A DNA stretch of 64,000 bases from Icerya purchasi (Eukaryota; Arthropoda; Insecta; Hemiptera; Monophlebidae): positions 596,093,643 through 596,157,642 of the forward strand of contig CM077115.1 of NCBI GenBank assembly GCA_039619475.1, given 5' to 3'. Below the pieces are notes generated by a model. That model was given only the letters and a program-made list of their open reading frames with translations. It searched no databases and had not been told where the DNA came from. The translations under genes were made by a program, and so were the position numbers. This document shows positions 1 to 10,679 of this stretch, piece by piece. Every line of letters starts with the position of its first letter. Within the stretch, counting starts at the first letter, position 1.

Positions 1-1600
1 TCTATCATAAAACTGCTTGTTTAAGCGCGAGTAATTTCAAAAATGTGATGACGGGAAAGTTGATGTCGATTGAAAAGGCAGTTGATACGGCTAAGAAAAT
101 TCAAGCTGAAGAAAATCGACGTAGAATCAAACCTATTATAGATACAATCATTCCATGTGAAAGACAAGGACTCCCATTACGTGGCTATGGAGATTATAGA
201 GATTTTGATTTAGAAAATACGCCTAAAGAAAATTTTAGAGCGTTTTGAGATCACGAATGAATATGCTGGTGATGTCGTATTGAAAGGACATTTCAAAAAT
301 TGCGGCAAAAATGCAACGTATATGTGTATAAGTTGGAATATTCAAAATCAAATTATAGAGGCATGTGATGAAATAATAAAACGAAAAATTGCGTTAGAAA
401 TCAGAAATGCGAAATTTTTTACCGTTTTAGCCAATGAGTTACAAGATATTACAACAACCGAACAATTCACCCCTTGTTTTCGATATGTAAAGCATTGTAG
501 ATAGTAAATACTCCATTTGCGAAAAAAAAAAATTATTTTAAAAAAATCGTGGAGCAAACCGGTAGAAATATGGCTGATGGAATTCTATCAACTTTGCATA
601 ACATCGATCCTAATAATATTCGTGACCAAGGATATGATGGAGCAGTTGCCATGGGTGGTAAGTTCAATGGCGTTCAAGCTATTATATCTGGAGAATATCC
701 GACCGCGATTTACGTCCATTGCATGTCATATAGTCTGAATCTTGCGATTTCAGACGCCGTTGAAATTCTTTCAATTCGTAATTGCATCGCTGTGGTGGGA
801 AAGATAGCCGTGTTTTTTGATACAGCTAAACGTAAAGAAGTTTTGACTCAAAACATTGAAAAATTCATCACCGATAGCGGGAACCAGAAATATCTAAAAG
901 AACTATGTCCAACTAGATGGGTCGAGCGACACGACGCTATTTTAGTTTTCGTTCAGTTATTTCATCCAATTATTGTTTCCCTTGAACAGATCTCGAAATG
1001 GGATGATCAAGTGGTGCCTATTGTTTTTATAATTCTCTTCAACGGTCGGAATTTATAATATCTCTACTTTGCGGCGAAAGCTGCTTAGTTATACTTTGCC
1101 TTTGAGCCAAAAGTTAGAAGAAAAAGACTCGGATTTATCGAAATCTGTTGATTTGGCTAAAATTGAAATACGAACAGTTACGTCTGAAAGAGAAAATGCC
1201 GAAGCAATCGATGAAAATCGAATAAAGCAATTTCTGGAATTACTTCGATTTTACTCAAAAGGACTTTCCCTACTACTCGGAATCAAAGTCAGGTATTCAG
1301 CTGTGATACACCAAAAAATTTGTAATTCCGATCAAGATATTTAAATTCCAAAAAACGCTATCACGGCATTGAACTTGTGCGATGAGACATCATTTGGCCG
1401 TCTAAATACACTCTTACGCATCCTCTGCACCATCCCCATTACTACAGCCACTGCAGAAAGATCATTCCCGAAGTTGAGAAGATTGAAGAGGTATTTGCGA
1501 AATCACATCGGTCAAGTTCGTCTTAATAGACACTCGCGATGTTGAAAATACACCGTGAAATGAGTATAATTGCCGACGAGGTATCAGATATCTTTATTAA
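1..1600 (+). pseudogene. Degenerate hAT-superfamily transposase (ZMYM1/DUF4371-like)
   Basis: Remnant of a cut-and-paste DNA transposase of the hAT type that resembles domesticated ZMYM1-like proteins. Coding pieces lie in several frames. Positions 45-248 encode the N-terminal part with a QGLPLRGYGDY motif. Positions 280-504 encode the stretch leading to a T-T-T-E-Q-F segment. Positions 549-1058 carry the RNase H-like core with the C-P-T-R-W-V-E-R-H signature. Positions 1380-1545 carry the hATC dimerisation region with T-A-E-R-S-F and a K-L-R-R-L-K-like run. A frameshift falls in the A-rich run near 520-550 and stops separate the other blocks, so it is dead. The left end may lie outside the window, and no terminal inverted repeats or 8-bp target duplication were found. 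Family assignment is from motif recognition. Confidence 0.75.
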
Positions 1601-2046
1601 AAATCCTCGAAAATACTTAATTTTCTTTTGTAATGTTTTGTTTTACTTAATTCTTTTTAAACATATTCACTTTTCGCTTATATTAAAAGCTGTAATGTTA
1701 AATACCTTTACCTAATTTTTTTTAAATAAAATTCGTACGCTTACCTAATTGGCTCTTATTACAAACATAATGTTACGTTTTTATTATTATTATTATTATT
1801 TTTTTTTTTTTTTTTTTGTTTTAAAATAAAATTCGTTAATATTGTATTTTTTTTTGATAAAATTCGTCGGTTTTGTAATTTTTTTATTTTTTATTTTAAT
1901 TTACAGACCACGGAAATAGATAGGTACTTAGTCGAGTTACCGAGTGTTGCCACCTTCTAACTCATATTCTAAATTCTAGCCCCGGCCAAACAAAAAATCC
2001 TAAGTGCGCCTTTGTGCGTAGAGTAAAGCCTACTCTACTGCGCCCT

Positions 2047-2330
2047 TAAACATTATCATGACATCAAGATGTGACGTCGTTGTTCTTACAAGACTGCTTA
2101 TCGGCCATGCAGCAATAACGCGCAGCACCTGTTGGATGGTGCTGGGGCTCCGAAGGTCCCTTAACAATAGAGCATATCCTTTCCGAGTGTACCCAATGTT
2201 CAATCTATCTCTTTCTACAGATATCCAAACTGCCTTATCCGATGGTCCTCGTGAAATCAAAAAAACATTATCATTCCTCAAATTAAATAATATTTATAAC
2301 TTAATTTAATCATATTTTAATATCGCGGAT
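2047..2330 (+). mobile_element. 3' end of a non-LTR retrotransposon (family 3)
   Basis: Short 5'-truncated retrotransposon end. The plus strand encodes a typical C-terminal tail of a reverse transcriptase polyprotein: a V-V-L-T-R-L-L-I-G-H-A motif followed, after a frameshift, by T-I-E-H-I-L-S-E-C-T, the histidine/cysteine end of a zinc-finger-like segment. A closely related copy lies on the minus strand at 21905-22240; both share the segment describing the finger and the following leucine-rich tail. An A-rich stretch (2358-2380) follows. It is non-functional. The clade (R1 or Jockey type) cannot be fixed from so little sequence. Confidence 0.6.
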
Positions 2331-2669
2331 GCCTTTGGCCACAGTTCACGTCATCATTAAAAATAAAATAAAACGAAAAAAATATCCATTATTTCCTCAC
2401 TTGTGACATCATTTTTACATTAATAGTTCAATGTAACCGGACGGTGTCAGTGCATCCTTTATCCTTACAACCTCCAAATTTTCAAAATCTGATCTTTTGC
2501 TGCCTTTTTTTCAAATTTTTACAACCGAACTGCCCATATTCATTCTACGGTTTATTATTTCTATTTCTTTTAATCGTATTTCTTCCAATTATTATTTGGT
2601 TATTTTCAATAAATTCAAATTCTTTGGTACTGCGACTTTTCTCATCTTTCGCGCTTTCTTATCTCTTCT

Positions 2670-3045
2670 ATCTTCAGACTTCGCCTTGACGGTAGTCGAC
2701 TTCTTGCATTCTCTTTTCGCTTTTCTATGTCCTCTTCTATTTTTTATTCTTTCCATCCGGATGATTTCGATTTACTTTGCGATACAAATCGCATCTTCTT
2801 CGAATGCGCGTCTATAAGAACGCTCCCACGTTTATAGGCAACTCCTGAATCTTGGTTTGCCTACTCCATATAGTGCTTCGTTTAATCTTTCTCTTCCATC
2901 CCCGGCGATCATTCCTATTATAGCGTCTTTCATCGCTTCTATCTCTAGTAGTATTCAATTCTAATTCGTTTCTCCCTCTCTCTCACTAATATAATCTAAT
3001 AATCGGTAATGCCTTCGACTGGCGATCCGAAAAAAAAAGCAAATA
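2670..3045 (+). mobile_element. 3' end of an I-like RNase H-bearing retrotransposon
   Basis: 5'-truncated and frameshifted copy of the pyrimidine-rich I-like family best represented at 13599-16432. The plus strand encodes C-D-T-N-R-I-F-F-E-C (the family finger C-D-x-N-H-I-x-F-E-C with H changed to R) near 2775-2805. The downstream L-G-L-P-T-P-Y-S-A-S segment at about 2850-2885 is the family C-terminal signature. The 3' untranslated end has the family pattern (GACTGGCGATCC) and an A run near 3030. Decay is too strong to give a 5' border; 2440-2670 may belong to the same copy. Confidence 0.6.
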
Positions 3046-3119
3046 AATAAATGCTCTTTAGGCTTTGTGCTCTTCTTTTCCTACTCATTTCTTCTTAATT
3101 CGTTTGCTTTGTACTCGCC

Positions 3120-3440
3120 ATTTTATTCACACTGGTTTTTGTAGGTTGCCTGTTATCAGATGGGTATCAAAGGAAACGAACTAGCTGATTCTCCGATTCG
3201 GATTGCTGTTCCTTTAAAGAGAAAAAAATCCTACTCAAATTTCTTGGCCTTGGGTAGAAAATTGTGCAACAAGTTTTAGTAAAAAAGTGTATGCCCCTTT
3301 CTAACGGTCGCCCCCCGTATACCTGTCTATGCAACCTAATCTTCAGAACTTGGTTCCCCCAGTTTCCCTGGCTGACCATTCATTTTTTAAGTATCGCCTC
3401 TCTTCTCTATTCTTCTCTTTATTCCAATTCATTGTAACTT
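3120..3440 (+). mobile_element. I-like retrotransposon fragment (RNase H end)
   Basis: A short remnant reads G-I-K-G-N-E-L-A-D-S on the plus strand near 3165-3200. This is the last conserved block of the RNase H domain in the family seen intact at 15777-15830. It is followed by a degraded pyrimidine-rich stretch that still resembles the family C-terminal region. No finger and no tail are visible. Assignment rests mainly on the RNase H block, so confidence is moderate to low. Confidence 0.45.
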
Positions 3441-3599
3441 ACTGCTCCCTGATCTCCTATTGGGTTTTTGCTACATCCCCATCTGTCCATAATTAGTGAC
3501 ATTTGTTTTTTTCGCAACGCTCACATTTAACCGAATTATAATGTAATTCACCTTTAATGTACCGTTTCCGAATAAAAGTAATCGACGGATGAAAATGAA

Positions 3600-3980
3600 T
3601 AAAAAAGGAACCGTTATAAAAAAATAAACACTTCTTCAAACCGGGTCCTTTCGGCTAGGGGAGTAAACCCCAATAGAAAATCCAGTGGAAGGCAACGCGA
3701 TAATTATGCCGCGTCAGAATAATAATTTAAATGCCGCACCTATCGGATACACTGAAAAGAGTGCATCAGGCGATAATCTTCTGTAGCAATACAGAATGAT
3801 TCGTGCCCTCCCGTGCCCTTGATGGTACGGCACTCTGCAGCTGAGGACAGACTCGCCGGAAAATCGAGATTATGTTCCGTAGTATCATTGACGAACGATA
3901 ATAGTGTTCGTCATGTGCAACCTTCCGAATGGGAGATGCTACCTTTATGATGATGACTGCTGCGCATTACAAATTGCAGC
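3600..3980. other. Unassigned GC-richer segment, possibly a retrotransposon leader
   Basis: This block is clearly GC-richer than its surroundings and has no long ORF. It begins after an A-rich run with a stretch around GGCTAGGGGAGTAAACCCC. Its character suggests the 5' leader of a transposable element rather than a host gene, but no coding motif supports that. Confidence 0.25.
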
Positions 3981-4079
3981 TTAACCTTTTACTTCTCTTC
4001 ATTCTCCAACTCGGATTCTTTTTACTTGTTCATTTAACTTTCCCTTCCTTCCCATCCCTAGTTTCTTGACTTCCCTGCT

Positions 4080-4432
4080 ATGCGCGGCTCTAGTATCTCG
4101 GCGATATACCGCCTACGCTTTGGGCACAATTTGCTCCCTTCGTCACTTTCCCGGTTCTCTCTCGTAACAACTTCACATTGTTGTCCTCTACATCCCTCCA
4201 ACAGTCACTTTGTATATGACCCTGATCGCGTAATGTTCGAATGCTTTTCGCTTTCAACGATCTTCTTTCTACTCCTCTTTTTTTTATCAAGCAGTGTTTC
4301 CGCCCTTTACAGCGCTTTTGATACATTCTTGTTGGTTATCTCGTATCTCATAAAAATCTAATTATCTTTGTCTTCTTTTCCCCAGTTCTTGGGCCAATGT
4401 CCATGTTGGCGAACTCTCTGAAAAAAAAAAGA
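4080..4432 (+). mobile_element. 3' end of an I-like retrotransposon
   Basis: 5'-truncated copy of the I-like family. The plus strand encodes R-L-R-F-G-H-N-L-L-P-S-S, a short P-L-H-P segment and a modified finger ending V-M-F-E-C-F, then a frameshifted C-terminus ending near 4360. The 3' untranslated part has the family signature GTTCTTGGGCCAATGTCC, also seen at 6747-6770, and ends in an A run at about 4423-4432. It is non-functional. No target duplication was confirmed. Confidence 0.7.
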
Positions 4433-5288
4433 AATCCCGAGTATTTTCCGTCATAATACGAGATGAAAAATTTGAAATTGGTAAGCGATATGTGCCTTAT
4501 TGCATAATATGTGGAACAATAGTGAATTATTTGGGAAGGTATCAAAATCTGTTATTAATAGCAAGCCAAAAATCACGAACAACATGAAAATTGACGGGCG
4601 CGTTTCGTTTGTTTCGAGCCTTTTCAACTATTAAGCCAGCGTTAAATAATTAATTTTTATATTTTTTTAAAATGTCCGCCTAACTGAAATTACCTTTGAT
4701 CTGCTATGCTACAATAGCGACATTAGTGAAAATGAGGATCCAGATCACAAATTTTAATATAAATACCTAATTAAGTCAAATTAAACCGATTTATAGAAAT
4801 AGTTAAATTTATATACACATTTACACATATATAAAGATATTCGAAAACAAAACACGGAATGGGATGAATCGGTTTATTGCTTTATAATTGTTTGTGTAAA
4901 ATGATTAGAAGTGCTGTTAATCATCATTATCGGTGTTAATAAGTGAACTGATATTACCGCTGTCTTCTACTGCTAATGATGGTGACACCTAAAATTATGC
5001 ATCTTTTTCAAGATTTAATCAGCAGAAAATGAAACCAATGAACCTGGAACCGGCGCGGAAATAATGTAATAGAACGAACGAAAGGAAATATTTAGGCAAC
5101 AAGTTAGTTCTATGTCAAGCGTTTATTTATTCTCGAAGTTACGTCTCTGCAACGTACTGCGCAATTCTTACATTACAAAAAAAAATATATTCAGAAAGTA
5201 CCAACATACCTACTAAAATCTCTAATCAACAACTAATTAAATATATTTACCGGCATACGTATAAATTATGTTCCCATGTATCTATGTA

Positions 5289-6589
5289 CGAGGGTGGTTC
5301 AAATATAAACCGGAATTTCGTCATAAAAATTTTTATTTTATACGTACAGTGCTCATATTTTTTTACAATTTTTCAAGATAACCCCCCTCGCACGCTACGC
5401 ACTTTTTCCACCTCTCCGGCAATTTTTTTATTCCTTTTTCGTAAAAATCTCGCGGCTTGTCACATAGCCATTTGCGCACGAACGATTCCACCTCATCATT
5501 GCTGTCGAAACGTTGTCCACCAAGTGCTTCTTTCAACGGGCCAAACAAATAATAATCACAAGGCGACAAATCTGGACTGTAAGGAGGATGTTCAAGTGTT
5601 TCCCAGCCCAATTCGGCCAATGTCTCCATCGTGAGCCGAGCGGTATGTGGCCTGGCGTTGTCTTGAAGCAGTATCGCACTACGGATCGGAATTTCGCGCC
5701 TTTTTGTTCGATAGGCCGGTTTGACTGTGTTTTTTAGGAGGTTACTGTAATACTGCGCCGTCACAGTACGTTGTTCAGTTAGGAAATCGACTGCGATCAT
5801 TCCCTTCATGTCCCAAAACACGGTACACAACACCTTCCCAGCTGACTGTGTAACCTTCGCTTTGACTGGCGCTCCCTCTTTTTTCTTCCGCCACTCCATA
5901 GACGAGCGTTTACTCTCCGGCGTATAGTAGTGTACCCAAGTTTCGTCCGTGGTGAATATTCGCCGCAATAAATTCTCTCCTTCCTCTTCATACCGCTGCA
6001 GGAGACGCGTACAAACTTCCCAACGAGTGAATTTCTGTTCAAAATTCAGAAGTCTTGGCACCCATCTGGCTGCAATTTTGCGATAACCTAGCCGATCATG
6101 AATTATTGTCTCAATACTACCTATGCTGATGCCCAATTCGTCGGTCATATCGCGTACACGGACGCGTCGGTCAGCCAAAATGAGTTATTCGATGGCTTTG
6201 ACGTGTTCATCTGTAATGCTGGTTTTTGGGCGCCGCGCATGTGGTATGTTTGACACCACTTCACGTCCTTTTCGAAACGCGGAACATCACTCGTACACTT
6301 GAGTTTTGGAGAGACACTCATCTCCGAACTGTTCGCGTAATTTTCGGTAAATTTCCACGGATTTTACGTCGTCTTTGACTAAAAAACGAATAATGATGCG
6401 TTGCGCAACAGACACTGGTACTTCTTTTTCACTCATGGCTCTAACTACACTAAAAAGTGAGGTTACGCGGTTCTAATTGCTCTACACGCTTCGCAACAAA
6501 CCGGTCTAACTGCCAGTGCACCACTTTTTCCACAATAAATTTTTGGCGCGTTTATTTAAAAATTCCGGTTTATATTTGAACCACCCTCG
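5289..6589 (-). mobile_element. Mariner transposon with intact ends (mariner 1)
   Basis: A complete 1,301-bp Tc1/mariner element. Terminal inverted repeats begin CGAGGGTGGTTCAAATATAA at 5289 and are mirrored at about 6561-6589, roughly 29 bp with near-perfect complementarity. TA dinucleotides flank both ends (5287-5288 and 6590-6591), the expected mariner target duplication. The transposase reading frame runs on the minus strand (see 5363-6436) and contains two stops. An I-like insertion with its own target duplication starts a few bases to the right. Confidence 0.93.
5363..6436 (-). pseudogene. Mariner transposase with two nonsense codons
   Basis: DD34D transposase that would bind the element ends and catalyse cut-and-paste transposition. 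The frame opens at an ATG at 6436 (M-S-E-K-E) and runs 357 codons, normal mariner length. It is in frame throughout but has a TGA at 6289-6287 (codon 50, at the usual tryptophan after V-Y-E) and a TAA at 6187-6185 (codon 84). The N-terminal helix-turn-helix precedes these. Catalytic motifs are T-D-E-T-W-V-H-Y-Y, Q-D-N-A-R-P-H-T and P-Y-S-P-D-L-S-P-C-D-Y-Y-L-F. The W-V-P-R-L linker signature is also present. All three acidic residues are intact, so only the two stops clearly inactivate it. Confidence 0.93.
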
Positions 6590-6604
6590 TAATATTAAGT
6601 AATC

Positions 6605-6800
6605 CTCCCTTTTACAAATTGGTATTCCCACTCCATACAGTGCTTCGTTCATTCTCTCCCTTCCTTCTCCTGCTGTTGTTCAGGCTCTTGATTCCTTTTT
6701 GTCGGCTATCTCTGATCGTATAAAGATCTAGGTTTCCTCATCCTTTTTCCTCTGTTCTTGGGCCAATGTCCTTGTAGACGAACCCAAAAAAAAAAAAAAA
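6605..6800 (+). mobile_element. Short 5'-truncated I-like insertion with target duplication
   Basis: A 196-bp insertion. It encodes the family C-terminal segment (G-I-P-T-P-Y-S-A-S-F-I-L-S-L-P), an untranslated end with GTTCTTGGGCCAATGTCC, and an A tail. AAGTAATC occurs immediately before it (6597-6604) and immediately after the tail (6801-6808), giving an 8-bp target-site duplication. The element was therefore inserted by target-primed reverse transcription. It has no coding capacity. Confidence 0.85.
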
Positions 6801-6977
6801 AAGTAATCAGCTATTATTTAAAAATACTTTAAACACCCCGATCAGCTTATAAAGATAATTATAATATTATTATTATTATCGTATCAGCTTATAATACTAA
6901 ATATATCAAAAGCTAAAATAGGAACAAATTACAAAGTAAAATTTAGGATAAAAATACAAAAAAAAAAAAACAAAAAC

Positions 6978-7153
6978 AAAATATCAACTAATTATAAATT
7001 AATTAGCCGATCTATTGCACTTTCCACAAGAGAATGTAGCCTAACCAATCCTTTGCTGAAACCGTTTTTTTTTAACAGAAGATTAGCTGGGCTACATTCC
7101 TTCATGGAGGCTATTCAGCCAACAAGTGTTAATTTATAATTAGTTGATGTTTT
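6978..7153. repeat. Fold-back / MITE-like inverted repeat
   Basis: The outer 23 bases (AAAATATCAACTAATTATAA at 6978 and onward) are nearly perfectly complementary to 7131-7153. An inner block around GAATGTAGCC (7033-7042) pairs with GGGCTACATTC at 7090-7100. The whole unit of about 176 bp could fold on itself and encodes nothing. It looks like a non-autonomous DNA transposon, but no target duplication was established. Confidence 0.6.
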
Positions 7154-7690
7154 ATTGTATTTTCATTCAAAAAAGAAAAAAAATTATTTGTAATTTCTTC
7201 GTATTTTAGCTTTTTATTATCATTGAGGATTGTAAGCAGCCCCTGTTTATTTACAATAATTATAAAAATTCACAGCAAACTTCGTTTTCTTTCTATAATT
7301 TATTTAATAATTTTCTATTTATTTGCAAACTATTTTAGCGAAAATTCTATTCATAAAGAATAGAAACAATAGATATTTATTCGTAAGTTTGAAAAAACGT
7401 ATTACTTATTTCGTATCGTTACGATACCAATAAAAAAAAAAACGAACAATACTTAATTTCTTGCATTATTCAATTTCCCGTAAAAGACCGTTACATCGAT
7501 AACATTTTCTTTGATGTTGCGGAAACTAAAATAGAAGGAGGTAGAAATAAAAAATCGCTGTATAACTGCTTCTAAAGTTGCTCGAACAGGGGACACCAAT
7601 ACTGGCACCATACACTGTTCATCAACAGACTTGTAATTTTCACGATAATTTTAAATACGAACTTTTAGTCAGTGATAAAAATTAAAATCG

Positions 7691-7945
7691 TTAGTTCAAA
7701 ATTTCAACGATCAATTTCAGTTCGGGTTGAGGATAATTTGAATAATCTGCCGGACAGGTACTAGACACCTTTCCGGAAGTGGCCGGGCAAAGATGGTCGT
7801 TCTTAAGCTCAAAGCAACATTTACTCCCTCTAGTAAAAAAATCATTGTGATTCTTTTCTTTTACAAAGCACCAAAATTCCATTTGCACATCCCCCTGCGG
7901 AAGGGACAACCCGTTTGGACGATACACTTCTCTAATGTCTCAAGA
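7691..7945 (-). other. Possible terminal exon of an unknown cysteine-containing protein
   Basis: The minus strand has an open frame of about 78 codons with five cysteines (W-C-F, K-C-C-F, L-C-P, T-C-P) and little low-complexity sequence, unlike most ORFs here. It ends at a stop near 7691. There is no in-frame ATG at its left boundary; the first listed codon is GTG, so if real it would be an internal or terminal exon. AG dinucleotides upstream could act as acceptors, but the tract before them is A-rich. The protein is not recognised. It may be chance. Confidence 0.25.
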
Positions 7946-7949
7946 AGTT

Positions 7950-9824
7950 CCCCCTTGGTCTTGTAATTTCTTTCTTTTCATTTAAATGTTATCTATCATC
8001 GCGTTTGTTTAAATTACTACCATTCATTTTCTTTATTATATTTTCCTAATATTATAATTTATTGAATTTTCGTTCTCTATCTTTATTTTTTGATTTATAC
8101 ATACTATTATGATTAAGTAGTAGAGTCATCGGGCTCGGGATATCATATTTTTTTAATAAGTTTCTATCCGCGTATTAATTTTAATTCCGGAGTTTTTTTT
8201 TTGTTTCTTTGTTTATTTGTGAAAGTTAATAAGATTCGGTATTTACGGCGCTATCTAGCGATGATGTCAAGCTGGAAATCATTTTCCAGTTAAAATCATT
8301 AATTTTCAATCTTTCGGCATCGTTGCATTCCCGGTTCAGAACGCTTGCACGGCCGAAAATGTATTTTACAATTTTTTGTCGAAATTTCGGAACCTCTGTA
8401 GTGTTAGGGGTTGTGTAAGTGTCCTGGTATGTGCGGTCTGCGACAGCAGGGTAACTTCTGTCGTGAGCCGAGAAAGAAGGATCAAGGGCATTATAGCATG
8501 TGTACGATATGCCAATATAGTCTTATCAATTTAAGTTCGCCGTTATTGTTTAGCTTTTGTCTCTCGCATCTTGTCGATCTTGTGAGATAAAGTCGCCCCT
8601 AGTTACCGTTTTGATGAGCGAATCAAAGCAACGTTGTATGTCGCTTTTCACTTTTCCTAGTTGTCGTTGTTCCGGAAATATGGAGGCATGCCATACCTTC
8701 TTTTCCACTTTGTTTTTTTTTTTTGTAAGATACGTACGTGAATTCTATTTTTTTCTTTCGCGTCGATAACTTTGTTCATTTAATTTAGCAAACTATGCAC
8801 GTTACGACCGTGATTATAATTCGGTGACTTGAACACGTGGTGGTGAATCCTCCGTGAGAGCTTCCAGTCGGATAAAAGTGCTTCGGCACGAACTATTTCC
8901 CGTTTCATTTGTGATACTAGTCAAATGTTGTCGGAGATTTGTTTTGAAATAGTCGCGATTAAAGCCTGAGGCGAGCTTTACACTATAGGTGTCATTGGCA
9001 CTCGTATGTTCGTTTTTCTTTTTCAATAGGTTTCTTTTTGTTAAATTAGAAGAGAAAAATCCAATTCCGAGAAAATCGAAATTTTACCCCGCGTGGTTTC
9101 GCTCTACAGGCCAATTTAACCATCGAAACCCAATTTGTTTCGAAATATACGAGGTGTTTTTCATATTTGTTTTGTCTGCTTTACCCCAAGCTATTACTAC
9201 GTAGTTTGAGACCGACATAATGCGTGATTAATTATTATTTTCATTTTATTTGTTGATATAATATGTATTTGTTTTTTTTTTTATAAAGCAGTGGGATTGT
9301 TTTCTTAATTGTTATATTTATAAATATACGTTTTTAAACTAATATTAAAATTGCCCATTTTCCGTGCATCGATGTAAATGAGCGTGGGATAAGATCGCAA
9401 AACTTAATAATTCGCAAAATATACTTTACAAAAAATTAAATAAAATTTTTTTTTATTCTTAACATACGTTTTATGAATATTTTCTGTTTTGCGTTGTTCA
9501 CATTAATTTTTATATTAATTTTTATGCAGAAGTCATTTATATATAATCTCTCCGGTTAAAATAGTTGTCTACCTTTACTCTTAAATATTCGTAATTGTTC
9601 GCTGTTTCAATATTAATGCGGTCACGTAAGTTGCCATCTTTTGCATTCAAACGAGTTACGACATATTATGTTTATATATTGTAAAAATTGTAGCGGTTAC
9701 TTGGTTTTTATCCATAATAATTTGCTTTTATCCGGGTTTATCTGTTGTTCCTTGTCACGTAACCAAATATTTATATTATTTAAATCTTCTCGGAGCCGTA
9801 AACGCCGCAGTAGTAATACTTTTT
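7950..9824. other. No supported gene
   Basis: AT-rich sequence with poly-T runs and only short unsupported ORFs on both strands (for example 8557-8769 and 8814-9026). No transposon ends or coding motifs were recognised. The stretch around 8230-8500 is somewhat GC-richer but has no readable protein. Confidence 0.5.
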
Positions 9825-9836
9825 TACTCTACCGAT

Positions 9837-10664
9837 GAAATCAGAAGAGTTATCAGGAAAAAGGGAGCTGATCGCTTGAAGAACACTCATGGAGTCTGAG
9901 ATAATCAAATAATTAGAAAACTGACGACTGAAAGAAATGAAGATAATGGAGCGTAGGATAGCCATCTTCTTTCCTCTCACTACTTCATCTGTATTGATTT
10001 TCTGTGGATTCCCAGCCATATGGGCATTAAAGGTAATGAAATGAATGATTTTTTGGCTAGAGTTTCTGCTTCCTCTCGTTCCTTTTTTTAAGAAAAATTC
10101 CATCCTCCAACTTGAATTCCCCATGTACTAAATTTCATCTCAAACTTTGGTCAGATATTTACCCTTCCTCCTTCTGTAACGATCAATCATTTTATCTGTC
10201 TGTACAACCTAGTCTTCCTTCTAATACCTGGCGTTCTTGGAGTTTCCTTCACTTCCCCGTTCCGTTGTCATTTCTATGGATCGCTTGCGTTTTGGCCATT
10301 CTGCTCTTCCTTCCTTTCGTTTTCGCTTTTCCCTTGTTTCCTCTCCAAATTGTCCTCTTCATCCTAATGAGGCGGCGAATTGCGACGCCAATCACATCTT
10401 TTTTGAATGTCCATCTCTTTCTGTTGAATGCAGTATCCTATATTCTTGTTTGCTGAAACTCAAGCTCCCCGCTCCTTATTGTGCAGCTTATATTCTGTAC
10501 TTCTCTTCACCATCCATTATCTCATCCATTAGTAGTTCTTTTATATTGTCCATATCTGACCCAATCAAAATTTAACTGACGGCTCTTTTCTTTTTTGTTG
10601 TTTCTGGGTGTAGGTCCTTGGCTGACGTACCCAAAGGGGGGATCTAAAAAAAAAAAAAAAAAAA
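9837..10664 (+). mobile_element. I-like retrotransposon insertion with inverted 5' part
   Basis: An 828-bp insertion flanked by a perfect 12-bp duplication TACTCTACCGAT (9825-9836 and 10665-10676) and ending in an A tail of about 18 bases. The right part, from about 9985, is plus-strand and encodes the RNase H end (F-L-W-I-P-S-H-M-G-I-K-G-N), the C-P-L-H-P finger with C-D-A-N-H-I-F-F-E-C, and the C-terminus. The left part (about 9837-9965) is on the minus strand and encodes the preceding RNase H block (A-I-L-R-S-I-I-F, S-D-S-M-S-V-L-Q-A-I). About 20 residues of the intact protein are missing between them. This is the structure expected from twin priming during insertion. Confidence 0.92.
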
Positions 10665-10679
10665 TACTCTACCGATAAT

